A stretch of 64,000 bases of DNA from Scytonema sp035967975. GTDB lineage: Bacteria; Cyanobacteriota; Cyanobacteriia; Cyanobacteriales; Nostocaceae. The DNA lies in contig JAWQFQ010000001.1 in the NCBI GenBank assembly GCA_035967975.1, positions 62,001 through 126,000 on the forward strand, read 5' to 3'. Positions 28,701-35,656 of the stretch are shown piece after piece; position 1 is the stretch's first letter, and every line of letters starts with the position of its first letter. A model generated the notes under the pieces. The model worked only from the letters and a program-made list of their open reading frames with translations. It ran no database searches and had not been told where the DNA came from. The position numbers and the translations under genes were made by a program.

Positions 28701-29998
28701 AATGCATAATCCTCGGATTTTAAATCTCTAGACTGTAATGCAATGTTTAACCCTTGTTGAAGAAAATCATATGCTTTTTGGGGCTCTTCTAACTCTATAT
28801 ATACATTACCCGTAAAAAGATAGGCTTGACTTTGTATTATCAGAATTTCTTTTTCTGTCGCTAAGTCTTTTTCTTCTTTAGCAAGCTTTAAAGCTTCTGG
28901 TGCTAATATTACAATTTTATTGGTTTCATCTATTGCACGATTATAGTTATTTCTTTTACTATATGAAGAAGCAATTGAAGAATGGAACATCATTATTTGA
29001 CTTAATATCAACAATTGTTTAGGACGATTTTTGAGTTCTTTTTGAATAGTTAAAGCCTGCTGATAAAATTCAAGTGCAGGTTCATCTTTACTTTGAAAAA
29101 CGTAAATATCACCTATTTGTTGAATAATCAAAGCTTCTTGTAACCTATCTTTCAATTCTCTAGCAATGGGTAATGATTGTTGCAAAAATCTTAAGGCACT
29201 ATCATATTGTTTTAAGTTTAAATAAACTAACCCTATCTGTATCAAGCTTCTACCTTCCCCAACACGGTTTCCTACTTCGCGATTCACCACTAAAGCTTTA
29301 TTGAACCACTCCAAAGAATTGGGATAATCATCTATATTGTTGTAAGCCCCTGCTATTCTGAATAGAGTTAATCCCTCTTGGAATTTATCCCCTATTTCTT
29401 TATGTATAGCCAGCGCTTCTTGTAAAAGTTTCAAACCTTTATCTTGTTGTTTTAAGTAACTGTAAGTTAGCCCCAGTCTACTCAGAGTTACTGCTTCTCC
29501 AACTTTATCTTTCACCTCACGGCGAATTTCTAAGGCTTGCTGTAAAGTTTTTAAGGCTTCCTCTTGTTTCAACAAAGCAAGGTAAACCCCACCAATATTA
29601 TCTAGGGTTTCTCCCTCTCCAACACGATCTTTAATTTCTCTACGAATCGTCAATGCTTGCTGTAAAACTTCTAATGCTTTTTCCTGTTGAACTAACCCAT
29701 TGTAAACCTGTCCTATATTATTGAGGGTTTGTCCAACTCCAGCTTTGTCCCCCAGCTGTCTCCGCATTTCCAACACCCTCTGGTAAGTCTGCAACGCCTT
29801 TGGATATTCCCCACGTCGATACTGCTGTATTCCCTCTTGGAAAAGTTTATCCGCTTCCGCCTTACGGTTCTCAGGAGTCAGTGTTTGTGCAAAAGCCCTT
29901 AAGATAACTGTCTCGCTTGTTTTCAGTAGAGAAGGAACAGCAACAGACAAAAGCAAGGAAGACGTAATCAAAACAGCAAACTTCAGCCGATAGTTCAT
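25745..29998 (-). CDS. Exported TPR-CHAT protein, 1417 residues
   Basis: An N-terminal signal sequence (FAVLITSSLLLSVAVP) is followed by more than 20 TPR units (residues about 45-890) and a helical linker with coiled-coil character (about 920-1080). The CHAT domain carries the catalytic histidine H1253 (ILHLATHGEF) and cysteine C1294 (VVLSACQTALA). About 30 residues, including IIPEGIPGKPTKNQT, are inserted near the C-terminus before HPYYWAPFILIG. The protein is expected outside the cytoplasm. A copy of the island motif is 83-125 bp upstream. It is a single-gene unit; the neighbours are an XRE relic and a frameshifted small gene. Confidence 0.92.
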   Translation of the reverse strand: MNYRLKFAVLITSSLLLSVAVPSLLKTSETVILRAFAQTLTPENRKAEADKLFQEGIQQYRRGEYPKALQTYQRVLEMRRQLGDKAGVGQTLNNIGQVYNGLVQQEKALEVLQQALTIRREIKDRVGEGETLDNIGGVYLALLKQEEALKTLQQALEIRREVKDKVGEAVTLSRLGLTYSYLKQQDKGLKLLQEALAIHKEIGDKFQEGLTLFRIAGAYNNIDDYPNSLEWFNKALVVNREVGNRVGEGRSLIQIGLVYLNLKQYDSALRFLQQSLPIARELKDRLQEALIIQQIGDIYVFQSKDEPALEFYQQALTIQKELKNRPKQLLILSQIMMFHSSIASSYSKRNNYNRAIDETNKIVILAPEALKLAKEEKDLATEKEILIIQSQAYLFTGNVYIELEEPQKAYDFLQQGLNIALQSRDLKSEDYALVFLSRFYEFQNNNIKIIELNQRRLEIARKLGTTHIEALILLYTASVYNSLGDYQQGINFAQQALDKADIIDFGKIPENRKNTALLVKPRALTGLSMAYKAIGEYDKALEFAQQSLDVAQSLNDSSLKIEGLIQVADIYLSRQDSKQAIEFYQQALTIAKETKKPELEAEVLNNLSKAYRVIGDYKQALNLTQQILVIAEKIKKSNLKIKVLDIQRQIYSAQGNYKQALDLLQQILILAKQDKSSFALWGGFLQLSLFYNNFGEYQKAIEYSQQALIIAQKRQNPETESATQLLLASIYFNKGEPQKTIEFANQGLAVSQNQKMKMIELEMLGNTVLSTAYGELDNDQKAMEAAQAGLTIAKKSKNPYYEKYLMTLLGSIHQKFGRIQEAIQAYNQALAIKTQAKTVGENSGIYAGLARIYRDLNQPNVAIAYYKDAINSIEEVRRGVEGLTPEIQKSFLNATVDFNRVKTADVYKELADLLIKQGQEAEAQGRKDDAQVRYAQAQQVMDLIKIQEVKDFARNITGKPQLPLANVEKQIQTGNQTVIALAGKIRECERTKCQQLSQLNDQLTALLQETNRKLKEIDKEIGDRLSKDPSAFRPDSPKPQEVVKAQLDTIMIYPFVREEKLWLLTYFDKGRMVREVSVTRKELDNQVKEFRKLMEECEKQICGSAEIAKIKPVSQKLYNWLIKPLEPELETNKVKNLVFALDSTIRYIPMSALFNGDRYLIENYTIYNVFSADLTNTTDKFPLNPSVLAMGLSDAAPPKFGSLPYVPQELNAIAKTNTRDKDIYSRPFLNNNFTFLTLRDHLAGHNILHLATHGEFVPGKKDASYILSGKEEISILEIATLGLSEIHLVVLSACQTALASSLHDGVEIGSLAYHFLNSGAKSVIASLWQVADQSTAETMQNFYKYMRTSRQPITKAEALRMAQLSLLYSKDVTVEDIKRGGIIPEGIPGKPTKNQTSRTTYAHPYYWAPFILIGNGL

Positions 29999-30080
29999 AG
30001 TTTACCTCTATGGTATTCTGAGTTACACGATAAATACTTAGTATTCACTAGTATTTTTACGTATAAATACTATATGATGG

Positions 30081-30123
30081 TTTTACATTTATGTATATTT
30101 CTGGGGGAATGTGGGGTATGCAA
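30081..30123 (-). promoter_or_regulatory. Island motif, copy for the 1417-residue CHAT gene
   Basis: Minus strand: AATTGCATACCCCACATT, spacer, CCAGAAATATACATAAATG. One of the best matches to the consensus. Confidence 0.65.
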
Positions 30124-30202
30124 TTATAAGCCGGGTACAGCTTGCGCCAAAAGCAAATGCTAAAATCACTAAGTATATAAGATAGCTGGTAGTGGGCAAT
30201 TA

Positions 30203-30492
30203 ATGAGCGAAAGTATCGAAAACTGGATAAAAGCGTTGCCCAAAAGACCAACCCCTACCTACAATCAACGTTATCAATTTCAAATCAAATATTGCGGTGC
30301 TGAGGAAATTCAACTTTTAGACGGAGGAGAACAAATATGGGCTGATGGAATAAATACTCAAATTGGCTGCGTTCACTCGTGACTCAAAATCAGGCGTTAG
30401 TGTTTTATGAACAAGGATATAACGTCCACATTGAACTAAAGCAAAACACAGCCGAGTCAGAAATTATTAATTCATTTATTGGCACCTATTAA
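30203..30492 (+). pseudogene. Frameshifted small gene of unknown function
   Basis: An ATG at 30203 opens 59 codons (MSESIENWIKALPKRPTPTY... ...GGEQIWADGINTQIG) to a TGA at 30380. The other half continues in another plus frame as LRSLVTQNQALVFYEQGYNV and ends ...IINSFIGTY with a stop at 30490-30492. A frameshift near 30365 joins them. Family not recognised. Confidence 0.45.
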
Positions 30493-30516
30493 CAAAACGC
30501 TCGATAACACAATAAA

Positions 30517-31044
30517 CTAAGATGCTGCTTTCATATCGTCATCCAGATTTACAGAGGAGCGAATATCTCTTAGCTCTTGTTTATAAAAATCACTCAATTG
30601 AGCAACAAATTTACCATTAATGATTTTAATTCCTAAAGCATTGCTAATTGCCAAAAAATCAAGAAAACTGGCATTATGATAATTCTTATCTTCAAAAGCT
30701 TGAATTTGCTCTTCTGTCCGATCACTCAAAATTGCTAGTTCTTTTTGAGTGAGTTTTAGTGCAATTCTTGCTTTTATTACAAGATGAGATAAATAATTGA
30801 TGTCATCAATCTCAAGTACTAATTTTTCTCGTGGGTCGTGAGCAATTAATGCTTCATATTCTGTGATTTCATCTAAAAGATTTTGCCTTTGAGCAGCATA
30901 AGAATCTTGCATTAACTGCCATCTTTCTGGTTCTTTTAACCTTCTTTCTTCATTTTCTTTCACGTTCATTTCTGCCTCGGCAAACCTCTGTGCCCAATAT
31001 TTAGTGGTCAAATATTGCTGATAATCCTTAATCATGACAACCAC
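30517..31044 (-). CDS. XRE-type HTH protein, likely partner of the nucleotidyltransferase gene
   Basis: 175 residues. The N-terminal 75 residues are helical and charged. A helix-turn-helix follows at about 88-145: VIKARIALKLTQKELAILSD, then RTEEQIQAFEDKNYHNASFL, then LDFLAISNALGI, the Cro/C1 pattern. Its 5' end overlaps the 3' end of the upstream gene by 13 bp, so the two are translationally coupled. A nucleotidyltransferase-like protein paired with an XRE protein is the layout of several toxin-antitoxin or Abi modules. Which gene is toxin is not clear from sequence. Confidence 0.75.
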   Translation of the reverse strand: MVVMIKDYQQYLTTKYWAQRFAEAEMNVKENEERRLKEPERWQLMQDSYAAQRQNLLDEITEYEALIAHDPREKLVLEIDDINYLSHLVIKARIALKLTQKELAILSDRTEEQIQAFEDKNYHNASFLDFLAISNALGIKIINGKFVAQLSDFYKQELRDIRSSVNLDDDMKAAS

Positions 31045-31475
31045 TCCCTTAAATTAATTCCTATGATACCTTTTTTATTTTGTCTTCTATCCTGTTGGAA
31101 GAACTCTATAGATACTGTATCTTCATCTACAGGTTGGTCAGATGGATATATTTCACCTCTATACTTAGCTTTTTGTGCCTTAGAGTCATAAAAATTTAAG
31201 ATGAGTGGTGCAGATTTTCTTAAATAGTCAATATCTACATCATCTTGATCCCAACAGCAGTCAAAATCGTTGGGTGATGGTTCGCTTGTCACAAAGGAGC
31301 CATTAATATAAAAAGTTCTGCATCCAGCAGCCTTTAATTGTGTCATCACTTCTTCTAATCCTCGAATCATTTGTCTGCGGTTGCTTGTATAACCAAATCT
31401 TTCTTTAAACTCATCCCAACTACAAAAATGGACTCCTTGTGGAAGATTACCGTTATCATCAAAATTAGGAATCAT
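31032..31475 (-). CDS. Nucleotidyltransferase-like protein (DUF6932-type)
   Basis: 147 residues from the ATG at 31475 (MIPNFDDNGNLPQGVHFCSW), preferred to the ATG at 31499 because this start matches how such proteins begin. The core is FYINGSFVTSEPSPNDFDCC: G-S followed by D-x-D, the active-site pattern of the minimal nucleotidyltransferase fold, preceded by the LPxGxHxxxWxEFxERFG entry typical of the DUF6932 group. It could transfer a nucleotide to protein or tRNA, as in MNT and MenA-like toxins or antitoxins; that is inference. It overlaps the downstream XRE gene. Confidence 0.7.
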   Translation of the reverse strand: MIPNFDDNGNLPQGVHFCSWDEFKERFGYTSNRRQMIRGLEEVMTQLKAAGCRTFYINGSFVTSEPSPNDFDCCWDQDDVDIDYLRKSAPLILNFYDSKAQKAKYRGEIYPSDQPVDEDTVSIEFFQQDRRQNKKGIIGINLREWLS

Positions 31476-31582
31476 TAGAAACAGTATAAACAATTGCATT
31501 CATATACACTAAATCATTTAGCTTCCCCTATTAACTTGAATACTCATAGTACTATTTTCAGAACAGTTTTATTATTCGAGCG

Positions 31583-31963
31583 CTACCAAACCTCATTATA
31601 CCCAAAAGCCCGATTGCTCTCAATCCAGTACAATCTTTGAGAATTTTGCCCTTTCATTAATGCCACAATCCCGGTGACTGCGGGAGAAGAAAAGGAAGTT
31701 CCTTGTACTACCCCTGTTAAGGTGAGCATTTGTACTAACGATTTACAAGGGTTTCAGCTTCGCACCCATTAAAATTTGGAAGCAAAAAATGAATATTTGC
31801 GCTCAATTTTAGATTTAAGGATTGGGGGTGCGACGTAAGAATCAGGCTTTAAGCTAGTACTTTGTTAGTACACCTTAACAGGGGTAGTTCCTTGTACCCA
31901 CCAATATTTTCCTCTAGGGTTAATAACTGGAGACCAACCAGAAGTAGAATTGGGACGCACCAG
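31583..31963 (-). pseudogene. S8 protease C-terminal relic split by a MITE
   Basis: The minus strand reads VRPNSTSGWSPVINPRGKYW, then WVQGT, breaks, and resumes as VVQGTSFSSPAVTGIVALMK at 31707 and below, ending in TAG at 31583. Removing the 180-bp insert at 31708-31887 and one copy of the 9-bp duplication joins the halves in frame, giving GKYWWVQGTSFSSPAVTG. This matches KYVQVQGTSFSAPIVSG around the catalytic serine of the 13094-15229 protease. The Asp and His parts are gone. Confidence 0.85.
31708..31887. mobile_element. 180-bp MITE in the S8 relic, 9-bp target duplication
   Basis: The ends are inverted copies beginning CTACCCCTGTTAAGGTG and continuing GTACTAAC; the left end has 7 extra bases between the two parts. 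TTCCTTGTA occurs directly on both sides (31699-31707 and 31888-31896). The interior has no gene. The host reading frame is restored when it is removed, which proves insertion. Confidence 0.85.
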
Positions 31964-32097
31964 AGGCAGAGGGAGAGTCAACAGAAATAATTCCAATACA
32001 AACGGATTTAAGATAAAATCTTTTTTATGATAGGTGTTAAAGTGAAAAGAGCAAAACTTAGAAATTGGGAAATTCAAAGCTGCGGTTGGAGGATTGG

Positions 32098-33216
32098 ATG
32101 CTAAAGCGTCTCTACATTGATAACTTTCGCTGCTTAACAAATTTTGAACTTCATGTTGACTCAATTAACCTATTTTTAGGTGCTAATGGAACAGGTAAAT
32201 CAACAATTTTTGAAGTGTTACAGAAAATTCAAATTTTTGTAAGTGACGATCGTAAAGTTGAGGGAGTTTTTAAAAAATCTGACTGTACTCGCTGGCAGAA
32301 ATGGCTAACTCAGCGTTTTGAACTAGAAATTTTTGGCAATGATGGCAACTATAAATATGAGCTGGCTATCGAACACGATCAAGACAAAAGCTTTGTTAAG
32401 TATGAGCGTTTGTGGTTTGAGCGCCAACTTTTGTTGAAGTTTGAGTCAGGGGAAGTCCAACTTTTCCGAGATAATTATTCTCTAGAAGTAACATATTCAT
32501 TCGACTGGTCGCAGTCCTTACTTCCTTCGTTAATGCCGAAAAGTGATAACACAAAGCTGACTTGGTTTACTGAACGTATGAAAAGGTTTATTATTGTTAA
32601 AATCATACCAAGTTTGATGGTTAATAGTAGCGATCGCTCTGAAAATCATTTGAGTCTACACATGGAAAATTTTGTTTCCTGGTATCGCTATCTTTCACAA
32701 GATCAAGGCAAAGTAGCTGAATTAATAAACATTTTAAAAGAAGTCATGGATGGATTCGTAAGTTTTAAATTTGATTCTTTTAGTGAAGACCATCGGACTT
32801 TGAAATTACGCTTTTCACAGGAATCATTTCCGACAAAATTAATTGACTACCGTTTTGATGAACTGTCTGATGGACAAAAAGTTTTGATGGCTTTATACAC
32901 ACTATTGTATGGAACTCAGTCTGAAGACTATACATTATGTATTGATGAACCAGAAAATTTTATAGCACTACCAGAAATCCAACCTTGGCTTAGCCAACTT
33001 TATGACCTTTGTAACGAACAAAAAATGCAAGCATTACTCATCTCCCATCATCCAGAACTAATTAATTATCTTTTAGCATCACCTATAGGTTATTGGTTTG
33101 AGCGACAGAGTAATACTCCAGTAAGGGTGAAAAAAATCGGTAACGAAGCATCTGCTTCCACGGGACTACCGATTTCTGAACTGATTGTTCGGGGTTGGCT
33201 TTATGAGTCAGCGTAG
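32098..33216 (+). CDS. AAA family ATPase (RecF/OLD-like, stand-alone)
   Basis: 372 residues from the ATG at 32098, which has GGAGG upstream. The Walker A motif GANGTGKST is at about residue 28-36 after LKRLYIDNFRCLTNFELHV, the usual start of this class. The ABC-like signature FDELSDGQKVLMALY and the Walker B motif TLCIDEPENFIALPE come late, followed by ALLISHHPELINYLL. No TOPRIM nuclease domain is fused and no helicase follows, so it is not a Gabija or OLD system as it stands. Single-gene AAA proteins of this type are common in cyanobacterial accessory regions and their function is unknown. Confidence 0.88.
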   Translation: MLKRLYIDNFRCLTNFELHVDSINLFLGANGTGKSTIFEVLQKIQIFVSDDRKVEGVFKKSDCTRWQKWLTQRFELEIFGNDGNYKYELAIEHDQDKSFVKYERLWFERQLLLKFESGEVQLFRDNYSLEVTYSFDWSQSLLPSLMPKSDNTKLTWFTERMKRFIIVKIIPSLMVNSSDRSENHLSLHMENFVSWYRYLSQDQGKVAELINILKEVMDGFVSFKFDSFSEDHRTLKLRFSQESFPTKLIDYRFDELSDGQKVLMALYTLLYGTQSEDYTLCIDEPENFIALPEIQPWLSQLYDLCNEQKMQALLISHHPELINYLLASPIGYWFERQSNTPVRVKKIGNEASASTGLPISELIVRGWLYESA

Positions 33217-33509
33217 AGTACAAATTGTTGTCCTATGTTGAAGCGGACATGATATAGTATGATTTCACGAAAATAATGATACATATAAAGAATAATATCT
33301 ACAAAGAATAGAGTCTTCAAATAAGCTAATTTCGTCTCTATTCTTAAGCGTAAGGAGAGTTTACTTGTTAGTTTTGGCGATCGCCTAATCTTGACAAGTG
33401 CGGTGTGTAGTTGGCAAGCTCATTATCCTAAACCATAACCGTGGATTAGGGTTTAAAATGAATTTAATATGTATTCAATAACAGTAGAATTTTCTCAAAG
33501 GACTTGATA

Positions 33510-33809
33510 TTGGCTAGCTTTACCGATATTAGCACATTAATCACCACTGACCCCAAACTTCGTGGAGGTCGTCCTACCATTGCTGGGACAGGAACATCTG
33601 TTCGTAGAGTGGCTAGCTTATATAATCAGGGTTACAATGCCGAAGAGATTGCCAGACGGTTGAACCACTTGACAATAACCCAAATTTATGCAGCTTTAAC
33701 CTATTATCACGCCAATCGAGCGGAAATAGACGAAGACATAGCAGCAGAACAAGCAGCTTATGAACAGTTGGCAAAACAACATTACCAGAAAGCCGATAAT
33801 CTCAGATGA
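33510..33809 (+). CDS. DUF433 family antitoxin-like protein, orphan
   Basis: About 99 residues from a TTG at 33510 (AAAGGA about 7 bp upstream; the TTG at 33504 is too close to that site). It reads ITTDPKLRGGRPTIAGTGTS, then SLYNQGYNAEEIARRLNHL and ITQIYAALTYYHANRAEID, the full DUF433 pattern. DUF433 proteins usually precede and overlap a DUF5615 PIN-like toxin, as at 45089-45620. Here the expected partner is missing and the next frame encodes part of a PEP-utilising enzyme. Confidence 0.8.
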   Translation: MASFTDISTLITTDPKLRGGRPTIAGTGTSVRRVASLYNQGYNAEEIARRLNHLTITQIYAALTYYHANRAEIDEDIAAEQAAYEQLAKQHYQKADNLR

Positions 33810-34224
33810 GAACGAGTACAAAATCTATGAAAAACTAACTCCGCCACGTGTTATCACGTCTGACGGTGAAATCATTGCTCTTAAGTACAAACGAGAAAAT
33901 CTACCAGCCGGAGCTATTGTAGGTCTACCTGTTTCTTCCGGAGTTATAGAGGGACGGGCACGTGTCATTTTAAACATGGAAGATGCCGATCCCGAAGATG
34001 GAGATATATTAGTCACCTCCTTTACTGACCCTAGCTGGACACCATTGTTTGTATCCATAAAAGGCTTAGTCACCGAAGTTGGTGGACTGATGACCCATGG
34101 AGCAGTTATCGCACGTGAATATGGCTTACCAGCAGTTGTCGGAGTGGATAATGCTACCAAACTGATAAAAGATGGGCAACGAATTCGCGTGCATGGAATA
34201 CAAGGGTATATAGAAATCCTATAA
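33760..34224 (+). pseudogene. C-terminal phosphohistidine domain of a PEP-synthase-like enzyme
   Basis: The frame starts inside the DUF433 3' end; family similarity begins near residue 15 (33805). It reads AIVGLPVSSGVIEGRARVIL, then DGDILVTSFTDPSWTPLF, then VTEVGGLMTHGAVIAREYGL. The histidine H113 is the phospho-carrier of PEP synthase and rifampicin-phosphotransferase-type enzymes. Whole enzymes are about 800-900 residues with an ATP-grasp domain that is absent here. It is most likely the 3' stump of a gene joined to DUF433 by recombination, though the swivel domain itself is intact. Confidence 0.75.
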
Positions 34225-34252
34225 TATCGTTCCCTATGAACGTGCAAATGGT

Positions 34253-34588
34253 TCAGCCTACAGCAAAATCTGTAAATGGTCGCACATAAGGTGGGTGAAA
34301 CCCAACTACGATATCATGTTTTGGCACTCCCATCGCCACCAATTGCTCACCCACTTCCTCTTCTGTGCCATTCCACTGAATCCAAATCTTACCATCTTTG
34401 ATATCAAAATGCATTACAGGACCAAACACTCTGCGTTTATTTTGCCAGCCAATATATAGTAGTTGATAATGGTCTCTTTCCATATCAAAAATTGTTTGAA
34501 TTTCAATTTCATTATTAGATGAAGCACGTTTGGCATATTCTGCTATTAGTTGACGAATACATTCTCGATACTTTTCTAGGTCTGCCAT
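34253..34588 (-). CDS. xisI: XisI family protein
   Basis: 111 residues: MADLEKYRECIRQLIAEYAK near the start, IFDMERDHYQLLYIGW, the GKIWIQWNGTEEEVGEQLV segment and the ending VGFHPPYVRPFTDFAVG. This is the layout of fdxN-element excision controlling factor XisI. It overlaps xisH by 13 bp. XisH and XisI were named for control of fdxN-element excision in Anabaena but occur as many dispersed pairs in cyanobacteria with no excision element nearby. A broken second xisI is at 57830. Confidence 0.9.
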   Translation of the reverse strand: MADLEKYRECIRQLIAEYAKRASSNNEIEIQTIFDMERDHYQLLYIGWQNKRRVFGPVMHFDIKDGKIWIQWNGTEEEVGEQLVAMGVPKHDIVVGFHPPYVRPFTDFAVG

Positions 34589-34995
34589 CGTACAATTTCC
34601 TCCGTTTCTATATCATAAACTAGAAGATTGACTTGACTGCGTTGGATAATAGATTGAATAAAAGTCTTGGTAAAAAAATCGTTGTATGTGTTTAAAGGAA
34701 CCGCCAAATATAAAACTCGTTCAGCACCTATCTCTTCTAAAGCATATCGATAATTAATAAATTGCCCCATCGCAGTATGGAAATCAAAAATGGTCGAAGT
34801 CCCGATGAAACTTTTAACTTCTACCGCGATTTTTTGCTCATCTCTCTCAGCTGCAATAATTCTCTCTGCCCCCAAATCAACGTACATATCGCTAATACCT
34901 TCTATCCGAATTTGTAAAGGATCGTGAGTGATTCGCCAGCCATCTTTTTGCAATGCACTTTTAACAACGTTGTGGAACTTATCTTTAGCTGACAT
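34576..34995 (-). CDS. xisH: XisH family protein (endonuclease-like fold)
   Basis: 139 residues: MSAKDKFHNVVKSALQKDGW, then YVDLGAERIIAAERDEQKIA, then VEVKSFIGTSTIFDFHTAMG, and YLAVPLNTYNDFF. D-L-G-A followed by I-A-V-E-V-K-S is the PD-(D/E)XK-like core expected of XisH. It is the first gene of the xisHI pair and ends inside xisI. Complete. Confidence 0.92.
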   Translation of the reverse strand: MSAKDKFHNVVKSALQKDGWRITHDPLQIRIEGISDMYVDLGAERIIAAERDEQKIAVEVKSFIGTSTIFDFHTAMGQFINYRYALEEIGAERVLYLAVPLNTYNDFFTKTFIQSIIQRSQVNLLVYDIETEEIVRWQT

Positions 34996-35095
34996 AAATT
35001 TTATCCCATCTGGTATAAATACTGCAAGGCATAGAGGTAAGAAATAAGTTTTACAGCGAGAAACTAAAGTCAGATCAATTTAACCATATAGAACT

Positions 35096-35149
35096 TTTAA
35101 CCCGTTTTAACGGGTTTTTGCTTTCAGCCCGAATTTTAATTCAGGGCTT
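35096..35149. repeat. Dispersed palindromic doublet, copy 2
   Basis: The same two hairpins as at 355-409 (AACCCGTTTTAACGGGTT, then GCCCGAATTTTAATTCAGGG), downstream in + orientation of the xisHI start. Confidence 0.75.
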
Positions 35150-35281
35150 ACCGAGTAGTATTGCATTTGGTATGAATATTGCATCTATTTTACACTCCTA
35201 AGTAAGTCAGCGTGAATAATCAAAACTTTGAGTTAGGGCTGTTCGTCAAGCACTGACTTTTCCCGTTCTCTTTTTAGGGAT

Positions 35282-35317
35282 GCGATCGCCTGCTGGTATC
35301 CTTTCCTAGTTCCTTAC
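35282..35317 (-). pseudogene. 36-bp relic of a TPR-CHAT 5' region
   Basis: The reverse strand GAACTAGGAAAGGATACCAG followed by CAGGCGATCGC matches the DNA coding for KGTKEGYQEAIA in the 47046-50852 gene. It is too short to code for anything. Confidence 0.6.
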
Positions 35318-35457
35318 AATGATGTTCATAAACTGACCTAACAGTGGTTCGGATTTGCGATCGCTTCGTTAATCCGAATCACATTACATTGTCGTGCTTC
35401 CTCGCAGAGGACAAAACATAGTTATACTTATTTACACTCATCTACTTACGCGTCACT

Positions 35458-35509
35458 GTAAGGGCGAATGGTCGTACCATAAGGGTTTCTCTACGGGGTA
35501 CGCCCCTAC
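35458..35509. repeat. Short palindromic repeat, copy 1
   Basis: Bounded by GTAAGGGCG and CGCCCCTAC (52 bp), followed by a conserved TGTGTACTTCATTTGCC tail. The second copy is at 41721-41795 with the same tail. Confidence 0.6.
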
Positions 35510-35562
35510 CTGTGTACTTCATTTGCCTAAAAACTACTGTAACATCTTTAGCACTCATAAAA

Positions 35563-35605
35563 CTGCATATCCCCAACCTGCACCAGAGTTAAAAAACAAT
35601 GACAG
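35563..35605 (+). promoter_or_regulatory. Island motif, copy for the putative regulator gene
   Basis: CTGCATATCCCC, spacer, CACCAGAGTTAAAAAACAATG. The second box is weaker than in other copies, but it shares an ACAATGACA stretch with the copy at 38643. It lies about 50-95 bp before the start at 35657. Confidence 0.5.
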
Positions 35606-35656
35606 CAACAGTTGGGGAGAACAACCAAGTAAAAACTCATAATTAGCAACCAGGTC

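Larger units (their letters stand above)
34996..35656. other. Intergenic region with repeats, a TPR relic and a regulatory motif
   Basis: 661 bp between xisH and the putative regulator gene. It holds the palindromic doublet at 35096-35149, a TPR-CHAT relic at 35282-35317, a short palindromic repeat at 35458-35509 and the island motif at 35563-35605. No intact gene. Confidence 0.7.

Noticed and set aside
15299..29998. Regularly spaced direct repeats resembling a CRISPR or satellite array
   Set aside because: The period of 120-126 bp is coding TPR units of 40-42 residues in open frames; spacers are not unique and no cas genes exist.
32098..33216. Possible Gabija or OLD-type defence system
   Set aside because: The ATPase has no TOPRIM domain and no helicase or nuclease partner next to it.
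34253..34995. An fdxN-like excision element controlled by xisHI
   Set aside because: No site-specific recombinase or split nif gene is in the window; xisHI pairs are common without such elements.
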